Assembly: GCA_013115135.1 (NCBI GenBank)
Contig: JABANP010000575.1
Span: forward strand, 1-31,589
DNA from: Perkinsus olseni
Taxonomy: Eukaryota > Perkinsozoa > Perkinsida > Perkinsidae
Direction of reading: 5' to 3'
Length of the DNA stretch: 31,589 nucleotides
Made by a program: the position numbers and the translations under genes. Each line of letters begins with the position of its first letter. The stretch's first letter is position 1. Shown piece by piece: positions 1 to 10,100 of this stretch. The notes beneath the pieces were generated by a model that ran no database searches, was not told the origin of the DNA, and worked only from the letters and a program-made list of their open reading frames with translations.

Positions 1-71
1 CAGCATTCTCATCATCATCTTCATCAGCGGGCTCTTTCCGCCACCAGCTCTTATCAGTATAAGAGCCAATT
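1..71 (-). other. Open +1 frame beyond the gag stop (possible start of pol)
   Basis: On the minus strand, the frame one base downstream of the gag-protease UGA stop stays open to the window edge, about 23 codons, acidic, containing Trp-Trp. It could be the start of a pol frame reached by +1 frameshift, or the same ORF interrupted by a one-base assembly error. Too short to identify. Confidence 0.3.
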
Positions 72-2369
72 TCATCGGTGAGCAGCAAAACGCTGCTTCT
101 CCTCAGGGGACAAGCGCTGAATCAGCTTACCAGAATAGTCACCGGAGTGGGTAGGGCCATCGATAGGACGCATAGCGCCCTGTAGATCCAATTCAAAACA
201 ATAGACTTGTTCTTCAGTATCACGTGGTTCATCAGGTCGTAGCTTCCTCACTCTCATCCTATAAGCTGGAGCGCTACTCAAATGAAACCACCGATCATCT
301 TCTGGATCACAAGTATCATCAAATTTCTTGACCGGAGTGAAGTCTTCGTCAATAGTACCGATACGAGCCAGCAGAGGGGTCTGTTGGCTCTCTTCAACCA
401 AAGCATCGGAAGAGCAGATGATCTTATTGTTACCAGCATCAATGAATACTCCAAGTGCAGCTATACCCTCCCATCCAATGAATAAACCCGGAGACAGCGA
501 GGGAACAATATGGAATGATAGTTGGCGGAAAGAACCATCATAGCGAATAAGTAGCTGGACGCAACCATTGGAACTCACCTTAGTACCATCAGCGAGGGTT
601 ACTGAGTGTCTGATCTCCTTGTTGACCGAGCAGGGATACCCAGCATCCTCAAGTGATGTAAATAGGGGCCGTCCAATGAAGTTAAAAGTGGCTCCTGTAT
701 CGAATAGTGCGGCCTTCTCAATCTTCTCGTGAGAAGTTCCCACTGACAAGGGAGGGAAACAAATCTCCACCTTCCTAATAGCCGAGCCAATATCAGTAGA
801 CTGGTTGCTCTGAGAAGATTCATCACAGAGTACCATCGCCGAAGCCTTAGGGTCAGAGGACGGTGTCGTAGCAGGAGATTTTGAAGGAGCCGGTTTACCA
901 TTATCCGAAGATTTACCATCTGATAATTTCGTAGGCCTACTTTCATTCGACCTTAGCCTAGCTTCCTTCAATGCTAGCTTTGGACAGTTAGCCTTCACAT
1001 GACCGGCTTCTCGGCAATAATGACAGATCTTATCAGAGGTCAAGTTAGGCGCAACCGTACCACCACTAGACACATTGAACGGTCTCGATGTCGTTGTAGC
1101 TGGTACTGGAGTTACAGTAGCAGAAGTAGTGGTGGTAGTAACTGAATCAGAAGGTAATGAGCCATTCTGCGATCGTCTAAATACACGCTCTTCTGATATA
1201 AGTCTTGATACTAAGTCGTTCAAAGAGGAAACACCCGTACCAATCAAAGTCGCCGCACTCAATGTCCATTTACCATTAACCGCCGAAGCAAATTGCAACG
1301 CAGATTGAGAGTCGTCAATCTCATTACCTAAGCATCTGGCCTCCTGCTGAGCATTCTCGAACCGTTGGGCAAAAGCTGAGAGCTGTTCAGATTTTCCTTG
1401 ACGGAGCTGAAGCAGAGAGTTCCATGACTCAAGTTTACCGAAATCACCGCGACCATAGGCAGTCAATAAGCTACTAACTTCACGGCGAAGTTCAGATACC
1501 AACTCAGCATACGTACGAATAGCAACTGGGTAAACGACAGCTCTAGCTTCTCTACTAACTTGGCGTTTCAACATCTCTCTATACTCGAGAGCAGACCAAC
1601 ATTCCTCATTAGCCAGATCACGGAGATAAACCAATACCCTGCGGATGGAGCGAAAATCGTCCTTCCCAGAGAAACTACCTCCTTGAAGAAGCTCAACATT
1701 ACTAACAGTCTTCCTAGCATCCCGCCGATCTTGAGATGTGATGGGGCCTCCAACACCAGAGAAAACCGGCAGCAGACTGTCTATGCCAGAAGGCGTTGCT
1801 TCAGAAGCTTGGCCTTTTGACAATGAAGTAGAACTCGATTCGACCTTGACCGGTTGCACAGCTGGTTGGCTCCCAGAAGAAGAAGGGTTCTGAGGAGTCG
1901 GAGAGGACTGTCGATAGTAAAAAGGAAACCTGTCGGGAAAAGAGGGCTCGAAGATACTCGCTTTGTCAAAGTTCAAGAACTTCAACGCAGTGATTTTCCT
2001 CGCCCTAATATCCCTTTCACGAGAGGCTTCAATGGAGTCGGACAATCCAAGGTCATCGATAAAGTGTGGCCAAACGTAGTCAAAGAAGTTAGTCAATAAG
2101 ACCTCACTCGGCTTCGAAGAAAGCGTTGTCTCCAAGTAATACTCTCCACAACGCCAAATAAAGTCACCAGCCGAATCAAGAGTAATGTCCTTCTCTTTCA
2201 ACGCGCCACCAACCATCGCCTGAAATTTGGGCATAATAATCCCAAGTCTTAAAGGCTTGCCCAAACATAAAGACTCAACATTGTCCAACACCAAATCATC
2301 AATCTCACTCAAGGGTAAGTCGTCGTTGTCTGAATTAGATGTCGCCCGAGGTGCCATATCGTGAGTCAT
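72..2369 (-). CDS. Retrotransposon gag-protease polyprotein (Ty3/gypsy-like)
   Basis: A single uninterrupted 765-residue frame starting at the ATG at 2369. The N-terminal half has the helical, Gln-rich character of retrotransposon gag capsid regions (around residues 250-400, with a FAQRFENAQQEA stretch). A CCHC zinc knuckle follows (ICHYCREAGHVKANC, spacing C-2-C-4-H-4-C, about residue 450). A retropepsin-like aspartic protease comes next, with catalytic ALFDTGATFNFIG near residue 555 and a later hydrophobic LGVFIDAG strand. No reverse transcriptase lies in this frame; it would lie beyond the window edge. The frame has no introns, unlike most neighbours, as expected of an element copied through RNA. 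No LTRs could be recognised, so completeness and activity are unknown. Confidence 0.8.
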   Translation of the reverse strand: MTHDMAPRATSNSDNDDLPLSEIDDLVLDNVESLCLGKPLRLGIIMPKFQAMVGGALKEKDITLDSAGDFIWRCGEYYLETTLSSKPSEVLLTNFFDYVWPHFIDDLGLSDSIEASRERDIRARKITALKFLNFDKASIFEPSFPDRFPFYYRQSSPTPQNPSSSGSQPAVQPVKVESSSTSLSKGQASEATPSGIDSLLPVFSGVGGPITSQDRRDARKTVSNVELLQGGSFSGKDDFRSIRRVLVYLRDLANEECWSALEYREMLKRQVSREARAVVYPVAIRTYAELVSELRREVSSLLTAYGRGDFGKLESWNSLLQLRQGKSEQLSAFAQRFENAQQEARCLGNEIDDSQSALQFASAVNGKWTLSAATLIGTGVSSLNDLVSRLISEERVFRRSQNGSLPSDSVTTTTTSATVTPVPATTTSRPFNVSSGGTVAPNLTSDKICHYCREAGHVKANCPKLALKEARLRSNESRPTKLSDGKSSDNGKPAPSKSPATTPSSDPKASAMVLCDESSQSNQSTDIGSAIRKVEICFPPLSVGTSHEKIEKAALFDTGATFNFIGRPLFTSLEDAGYPCSVNKEIRHSVTLADGTKVSSNGCVQLLIRYDGSFRQLSFHIVPSLSPGLFIGWEGIAALGVFIDAGNNKIICSSDALVEESQQTPLLARIGTIDEDFTPVKKFDDTCDPEDDRWFHLSSAPAYRMRVRKLRPDEPRDTEEQVYCFELDLQGAMRPIDGPTHSGDYSGKLIQRLSPEEKQRFAAHR

Positions 2370-4875
2370 TGATGTACCAAACCCAACTCTAGTGGATTCT
2401 TAGAGGAATCTGTTATTAATATTATTGAGCATTACGCTCTACTAGCACAGCTTGTGTCCGAGCCACGGAAGATATCAATTAGGGGACACATCCGCGCACA
2501 ATTAAGGAAATAAACACAATGGATCACCACAGCTGGCCAAACTCGTCATTACCCCAGGCATAAACTTCAAGGATCCGACTCTCTGAGCGAAAAACCACTC
2601 ATCGGGAACCGATCACAATTAGCCCAGCCGTTAAGCAATCATCCTCTCGTCCCAAAGGTCCCCGGTTCAATCCCTCCTACTTGCAGCCGTAGAGCTCCTT
2701 CCGCCTCTACTGCTTTCCACAGCCACTACTGTATGATTAGCTCCGCTCGCTATTGCCACCGCTCGGCTGGTCGACGTCCCCAACCCCGGCACTCGGACAG
2801 GGTCGTAGCTCCGTTTCAGCGGCTCCGCGCTCATACCCTTTATGAAGTCCGGGAATCCCAGGTAGCCCGCAGAATCCTACACAATCAGAAGATACTGTAT
2901 GACACGCACAAGCAAGAACGACCAAGCCGGCCAATTTCCCATCAGCGTCGCGGAATTTGTTTTCTCACTATTCCCTGACCGTCTCCTAATATTCGAAAAA
3001 ACTCATAATAGCCACCAAAATGAATACCATACACAATTCCTACTGAGTGAGACACAAAAAATCCGGCGGTCCATCAGTAGACTGAGGACGGACGTCGTGC
3101 ATTCCAACCCATTGTCTGTATGACCGAAAACTCAACTTATTCTACTACCGCCCCCACACTTGGTAAGAAGGAAAAGAATTATACAGAGATGCCCCCTTCA
3201 AAATGTTAGGCTCTAGCAGAGAGTAACCCACTCGTACCAAGTGTTCTCCAAGCCCACCCCCGATTCGCTACCCCAAGCAGTAGACTCACCTTATACGTCC
3301 CGCATAGCCATACTCGCCCAAGGTCATCCAAGAAAGTTGAATGGTTATCGCCGGCAGCGATCGAACGGACAGCCACCCCTGAAAATAAGGCTCGTGATTT
3401 CCGAGATTTATCGGATTCATTTTCGCTGGTAAATCCGCGGGATGATTCTGTCAGCGTTGGAGCTCCGTTAAAGATTTTGGGCTCGCTCTCTCACACCGAC
3501 CAAAGTGAACCGCTGGTGGGCTTGCAAAATCATACCACACCTTTCGTACCTTCCATTCCATCAATCGGCCTGGGCTGATTCTCGGGACCGAGGCGGCCGA
3601 GCGCACCATCATCATTACATCCCCAAGAGAATCTAAGTACATAACACTGCATCATGAAACCAACACCAACTTTCCACCAAATCATCATGAAGGACGACAA
3701 CGCCCTCTCCCCTCTTACACCTTCCCCGATGTGGCATCCAGTGCTAGAGTATGCAGAGCCCCTACTGCAATCTGCGTCACCTGACCATCACAATGAAATA
3801 GCTAACTAGCGGACAGAAACGCTACAGACCGTGCATTTCCGATGAGAAGCAAAACAGAAGACCAGTCGTTTCTTCGCTATGACTTAACCTCCATTATCCC
3901 CATGATGGTATGAGGTAAAAATTCTACTCATTTTTACCATGCATTGTCGATTCTATCACCGAGCAGTTGCCGATAGCCTTCATAACCACAGTTCAATGCA
4001 TACAGCTACGGACCGTAGGACAGCTAGAGACTCCAGCGTCCACGTGTATTGTCTATGGTCAAAACGACGAACGATTTCTCCCTCAAACCCGGCCCTACCG
4101 ATATTTTGTATCCCAGCGTGGACATGCATATCTTATCGATACTCGTCGGCTTCCTTCTCTCCAACACAGCATCTCCCAACCCAAGCTGTTCGCACTCTCC
4201 CGAACCATGGACATACACCGAACCTGAGCAGCGAGAGGGCGGCTATTAAATTATTAGGAATGGGGGAAGACCTCTGCCCTTCATAATAACAAACAAAAGG
4301 GAAACGGTTGAATGGATGATATCATCGATTTTACCCGAAAACGGGTACACTTGGAAAACTGAGTACCACTCCATCAGCAATTACTGGAATAACCATCACG
4401 AGAGAGGGAGTGCTTACCCAAATGCAGGAGGTCTTCATTTTCGAGGTCGGGCTTATCAGACAGCTCCTTCAACCTGAACAATACCACACCTTCCGCAACT
4501 CCCACACTCAGACGACGCCCAAAAGTTCCGAGTATACAACACGGCGCGGCCGAGAGCGCATATGATTCAACAGCAACCCGGCTTCTCCAGAGTTTTGCCT
4601 CCTTCCTTTTCAGTTCGACCCACGATACTACTGCAACATTTCCTATGGTGCCAAAGAACGAAAGACGACGACGAGGAGGAGCGAGAATGGTGTGGTACTG
4701 CCGATTCGACCACCAAGTAATGAGAGAGAAGTTCCCTCAGGGAACCCGAAACAGAAATGGACTTTCTGCTTTCCTCTCAAACGACGCGCTCGGAACCGAA
4801 GAGCACTGGACAGAAAATTTCGCGTAAAAATAATATAAAATCCAGTTCAACTTGCCGATAGAAAACATGTCCGCC
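2370..4875. other. No recognisable gene
   Basis: About 2.5 kb between the 5' end of the gag frame and the 3' end of the nucleoporin gene. Only short, low-quality open frames are present and none resembles a known domain. It could hold the retrotransposon 5' LTR/leader, but no LTR ends or convincing primer-binding site were found. One tRNA-T-arm-like element lies at about 2650-2686. Confidence 0.5.
2650..2686 (+). repeat. tRNA 3'-half-like element outside recognised genes (family C)
   Basis: Contains CCCAAAGGTCCCCGGTTCAA, a B-box/T-arm-like stretch, followed by TTGCAG. It matches the family C introns of the plus-strand genes, for example the antisense GGGACCTTTGGG stretch at 21478-21532 read on the other strand. 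The T-stem does not pair well, so this is not a tRNA gene. Confidence 0.45.
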
Positions 4876-6502
4876 TCACTTCTCATCGCTCTTCTTATCA
4901 TCTCCCAATGTTGGTACGAAGCCCGACCCAGCTGGGGCCGCCGCCGCCGGTGCCGATCCGAAAGTGATGGGAGTCGTGTTGGCCGACGAGCCAGCTGACG
5001 TCGTCGAAGGAGCTCCGAACACGAACGACGGGGTAGCGCTCGGGAGGGGATATCCTGAAATCAAAAATGCGCCATCATTCACCCCGGGAGGAATAGCAGC
5101 TTTCGGCGGCTGACTCCTAGCGAATCAGCAGCGAATTTCGTGATCACGAGAACTGCATCACACTCACTACAGAGTGCAAGGACGGGTCCAAGTGATACAA
5201 CCCCACAGCAGGAATCATTCAAAAATTATGGGGTACAAATTACAAATTACAACCCCTTTTCGGTTATTCAAAAATTATGGCGGATCCCTGATCACCGGCA
5301 ACTACCAACCCGATACTCACGTTTGAGCGTTGGAACTACCAGCCGCCTCATTGGCCGTGGGAGCTCCAAACACGAAGGGCTTGCCATCCTCTGGACTGCT
5401 CGTGGTCTGCGGTTGGCCGAAGGTGAACGTGGTAGCCGATGGAGGCGCTGCTTCGGCAGATACACCGAATCCAGTCGGCTTCGGAGCTGACCAGGCATCA
5501 GTCACACATCAACAACTCGTCCTCCGATTAAGGAGATCTCCTCCCATGAACGCCCTGCACTGCCTTCACACCGCACGAAGGAAATAGCCATCCCCTGCCC
5601 GCTACAGATTTCCCACGATAAATTTGCCGCTTTACCAACTAGGACGTAAAATTTAGTTGAAACAATACAGCAGAGACCTTCACCCTGTATTAGCAAGTAC
5701 CAAGTATGAGAGAGCCCTCATGTTATTCGGAAAGCCTACCACCTACCAGTGCTGCTATTATCATCACTAGTGTGAAACATTGAAATCAACTTGTTCTTCT
5801 CCTCCTCCTTTTTTTCTTCTTCAGCCGCTCGATATCCTCGGCGCTCAGATTGGGGTTGGGCTGAGGCATCACCAACACTCAGTGGCAGGAGTATCGACGA
5901 TTGGCCAATTTTCTGCGCTCGAGCGGAGCGAAGCGAGGAAGTTACAGCGAATTAGTCATGCAAGTTCTACACCTCTGGTACGTTGAAAATGAGCCTTTCA
6001 ATACAATTAACTGCACGGCAACTCAGTCAGTTCAACGTTCCCTGGCAGCAGCAGCAGCAGCATCAGTGGTGACACCAATTCTGCTACCCCAGCGGAGCCA
6101 AAGTAGGGAACACTATTCAAGCCGAGACGTGACGGCGAATTAATCGTGCGGGTGACACATTCCAAGTAAATTAAATACGAGTTCTACTTAATTGTAGCTC
6201 GATATATGGTGACCAAGTCAGAAAGATACGCGTATCTTTCTCTCTGCCAAATGCCATGATGACCAATAGATTCCTCCCATCACTACCGCTTCACAGACAA
6301 CACATATAATATCCTCCTTCTTATTCCTGCAGAAGCATCCGTCACACCGCCAACCCTCAGGGTCGTTGGCGGCAGCATTGGCCGCTTTGAACTCAGCGTT
6401 GGGAGGAGGGGATGATGATGACGACATGACAGTGAAGACAGTATATACGTTAAGGGGGGAGGGCCAATCCTGCGGTAGAGAGGCGATCAGAGGCGAATCC
6501 AT
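4876..6502 (-). CDS. FG-repeat nucleoporin with RanBP2-type zinc finger, multi-exon
   Basis: Likely a nuclear-pore component or transport factor. The first exon (6502 or internal ATG 6427, to 6287) carries a RanBP2-type zinc finger: Trp, Cys-x2-Cys, Asn after three residues, then six residues and Cys-x2-Cys (WRCDGCFCRNKKEDIICVVC). Such fingers bind Ran or RNA and occur in Nup153/RanBP2. An exon at 5486-5321 (minus) has FG-type repeats (TGFGVSAEA, TFTFGQPQTT, PFVFGAPTA). The last exon, 5054-4876, has more (SFVFGAPS, ITFGSAP) and a Lys/Asp-rich end before TGA. An exon at about 5884-5757 encodes a charged segment (SAEDIERLKKKK). Intron 5320-5055 starts GTGAGTATC and ends TTTCAG. Two frame breaks, in GGGG at 5046-5049 and in an A run (plus-strand T run) near 5808-5814, look like homopolymer errors. 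Exons between 6286 and 5884 are uncertain. Confidence 0.72.
5055..5320 (-). other. Last intron of the nucleoporin gene, with internal direct repeat
   Basis: A GT-AG intron of 266 nt. On the plus strand TTATTCAAAAATTATGG (first copy CATTCAAAAATTATGG) occurs near 5217 and 5264, flanking a short ACAAATT duplication. This is unlike the short family introns elsewhere. Confidence 0.55.
6221..6240. repeat. Perfect 20-bp palindrome in a nucleoporin intron
   Basis: GAAAGATACGCGTATCTTTC is self-complementary over all 20 bases. Each half carries the GTATCTT motif of intron family D, so it looks like two family D ends placed back to back with no interior. Confidence 0.7.
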
Positions 6503-7140
6503 TGCAGCTAAGAAGAAGACAAGAAGCCCTTCCGAGAAGTCTGAGCAACTCTGCTATTCCAGTGGTTGTTGGCGGCGTCTGAAGCAGAGCGAGCTACTCG
6601 CAGGAGCAGAGGAGAAGACTCAAGAGCGGATGGAAGAATCGACGCATGTGGAAGCTATTTACTAGAGTTGCCGGAAACATAACAACAGACGAATGAATCG
6701 AACCTACAACCTCCTCAATGTTATACAACCAGACTATCCACTAGACCAAATCCGCTACAGCATTGTAGAACAAAGCAACACCGCCTCTTCACAGAAATAC
6801 GTTTATCATCAACTATCAACGATTTGTCTCATCATCACCATCAAGTACTACCAATCAACTGAAGTCGAGAATAGAAAATAACAATAATGGAACACCCCCG
6901 ATGAGCGAGGTGGACAGGCCTTCTCCTCCAACAACAACAACTCCTCAATATTGCTGCTACCAATTGCCGCTACAGTAATTTGCATATGCAAAGATTGGCA
7001 ACATCAAAAGTAGAAAAGAGATCATCACTCGATCATTCAGTCGTCTCGGGTGGTTGCCATCCACAAAAGTGACATCAACTTGGTTACTTGACTACTATTT
7101 ATAGACTACCCAAAAAGCGTAGGCGTCTTCGAGCCGGGAG
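6503..7140. other. Gap between the 5' end of the nucleoporin gene and the 3' end of the RRM gene
   Basis: No conserved protein seen. The only notable content is a tRNA-like relic at 6685-6757 on the minus strand. The nucleoporin promoter should lie here, but no element can be identified. Confidence 0.4.
6685..6757 (-). pseudogene. tRNA-like relic with A-box and B-box motifs
   Basis: Read on the minus strand it has an A-box-like TTGGTCTAGTGGATAG (6736-6751) and a B-box-like AGGTTCGATTC (6696-6706) at normal tRNA spacing. The T-stem does not close (GTAGG has no CCTAC partner) and the acceptor halves do not pair, so it is a degenerate or tRNA-derived copy rather than a functional tRNA. Confidence 0.5.
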
Positions 7141-10100
7141 CTACTTCGCCGTAGTACTGATCGAAAGAGGTTCACCAGATGGTGCTGGTTCGGCGCTTTG
7201 CCGCAGATCTTCACTCTCCTCAGGGCTCTCAGCTGAAAAACAATCAATAACGACTTCACCTGGAATGGAACCCACACCCTTCCGATAGAAAGACCAGGCG
7301 CACTACCCATTAGACTACGTGTTAACTCTTCCTCCTGCGCCTTCTCTCCTTCACCACCAGCGCCCCCGTCCAATTCCTCTGCGACCTTCTCTCCAATCTG
7401 TTGAATGGAAGAGCTAGCAGGCGGCGATGGTCCCTGCCTGCCCGGGGCGAGCGCGGCAGAATCATTCCGGGTCTTCTTAAACTCGACCTTCAAACGTTTG
7501 TTGCCCAACTTGAACCCGTTCAACGCATCGACAGCCCGCTGAGCCTGACAACCGATCCAATAAACTACAACTCCCATTAATAAGTCAATCCGAATCGCGC
7601 GCGCCTCGTAATTCCATTGACAGCACGTCCCACGTCGCTGCACATCCCCTAACTGCAGTCGCAGTTGGTAGCGGTCGCACTACTTCCCCCACGCTGGGAA
7701 GGGCGCAGCCACCGCCCTTGTCGCACGCGCTACTCTGATAGTAATTCCTACCGAAAACGATCAGATAAAAAAGTCAAAGTAGATTCAACATAACCCTTCC
7801 GGGCGAGCGAGATTTACATCCTCCCGTCCGTAGTACACAATCCCAGTCCACAAAGTTGACGAAGCCGTAGCCCTTGCCCACCACCACTTTAACCGAGTCC
7901 AGCTGACCGTACTGCTCAAAAAGCACTCTGAAAAAAAGGCCATCACCTGCAACAACCGTCACGCGCCACGAAATTATCCTGCTCACCGCAAGGTCGAATC
8001 ATCGCACTCCGGCGGAAGATGAAAGATAAACAAAGCGGCCGGTGGTGACGACGATGAGGATGGCGCAGCAGCAGCAGCCGACGACTGAGGGGCTGCCAGC
8101 AACGCTACAACAACAGCAGTCGACTAATCGACGACTGTCGCCCCTCGACCCACCACTGCCGGCCAAGGCCCCGGCCCGGCTCCGTCTGCAGTCCCTGAGG
8201 CGATAGCACTCCAGGCGTATGCAGCACGCCTCCACCACCACTCAAGAAACCTGTCAAAAACACATGGCAATTTCGCTCGCCCTGTAATTCCAATGAAACG
8301 GTTATTGGTAATTACCCGGCAATCCGCCACCCTGTTGGCCGATAGCCGCCGCAGCTACGGCCGCCGCCTGCACCATATACGCCGGATCAGCCGCTGGAAA
8401 TTGAGGAATTGCAAGATTGCAAGATGGTGTCTTGAAGATACTTACCAGCAGCAGCGGCAGCAAGAAGTTGAGGAGGTGGTGGCGGTACCAATCCCGCTGC
8501 CCCTCCGGAGCCGTCGCCGCCCTTGTGCTGATGGGCCGCCTGCGCGTTAATGGCGTGATGGAGGTATCTAAGGTCGAACAAGGTTCATGACGAAGATAAA
8601 GATACGCAATACAGCCACCAGAAACCAAAGGTTGAGGTTAATCTACCGACAAGTACACTGACAAGAACGCCCCGGCGTAGCAAAGGTCCTCCTCGGTCCA
8701 CGGTCCAAGTGGAGAGGGTAGGCTGATGAACCAGTGGCAGGTTGCCACTGTCCACCAGCATTAAAACAAAAGCCTCTCCACTTTGCCATACTTTTCAAAT
8801 TTCTAGGTTCCCGCCCACGGATAACTGGGGCGTAGTCAGTGAACCAATTCTGAACCCCAGGGTCGATCCGCAGCATGACGCATAAAACGCTTGACGCATT
8901 AAATGATCAGTGATTAACGGACTTAATAATTCTGCGTAAAATACTTGACGCATCAAATCTTTAAATCTTTCTGAATCGATTCCGAGCCTCAGAATTGGTC
9001 CAGTTCACCCACAGTATTCCGACCACGCCATCCACCCCTGCCTCGAACTTACTCGTTCCAGACGCTGTCCCAACTGCTGCTGCCGCTGGTCTGCTGATTT
9101 TCTGACACCTCTAGCTGCGGTCTGTAGTCCCGAGTAGCACCTACATGCAGGACTACGCTGTGGAGTTGTCGCGTGGAGGCTCACCAGTGGGTATACTACT
9201 GCTGGCGAATCTCGAGCGGGAGCTATACCGGCTAGACTCGGATGGCTGCTGCGGTAACCTAAAGACCCAGGTTCGATCCTCGGGAAGGACACTTTCTCTC
9301 TCACGTTAGTTGAGAGGCCCCTGCTGTTGCCGCTGGCTTGATATTGAACGCTCCAGTAGAATACGCTCGAGCACCTTTCAACGACCGATCGATCCACAGC
9401 CGTTATTAACAACGCCGCGAGAGCAAGTACTACTACCCTAGGCCCCGCAACACCGCCAACAACCGGTTGAAGACGCTGCATCGTCGTGGACCGCTGCCGA
9501 CGCAGAAGCTGATCTCTCATCACTTCCGAGTCCACACGATCAGCTCTGAACTCGGGCCTGAACGACGGGTAAGGAATTTCCGCGATCGGAACGAGTAAAA
9601 TGAGATACGCCCGAGTTCATCACGGAATACAAGCGTCAATATTCAAGCGATATCAGTCTTAACACGGCGGGGCCTATTATCTCCTGGAGACGATCTTTAT
9701 ACATCGTGAAAAATTTCCCGACCTGGACCTCTAATCAACCTCCAACTTAGTCACACGGACGAGCGGCCAACTATCATCCCACAGACCCCCGGATCTATCC
9801 CAGCAAGCCTCATAATTACCTCCAAGGCTTCAGCTGCATGGATGATGTTATTTTAGAAACAGGGTCGGTCAACTGGCAGTTGGCAAATGCCCTCATCGCG
9901 TTGTAAGCGCTTTCCTCCGTGTCGAACCGGACCACTGCAATTCCACGGAACTTCTGCCCGCCTTGGTCGTACAGCAGCCGCATGCTCTCGATGTGGGACG
10001 TGTACTCTGGGCCGAACAAATCGTCAATCTGCACGACGACGATAACAACGATGACCGCGCGCCACGAAATTATTCCGAGAAATTTTCTTACATCTTTGCG

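Noticed and set aside
2650..2686. Primer-binding site of the retrotransposon
   Set aside because: tRNA-like sequence is present upstream of gag, but there is no adjoining LTR end, no TGG start, and it matches the intron family instead.
3531..4570. Similar stretches near 3531-3610 and 4489-4565 (ATACCACACCTT, GCGGCCGAG)
   Set aside because: Only short islands match; the likeness is too weak to call a repeat or LTR pair by eye.
9005..9535. 176-residue minus-strand frame read as one exon
   Set aside because: It runs through three introns of the RRM gene; the tRNA-like intron 9249-9304 is translated in it only by chance.
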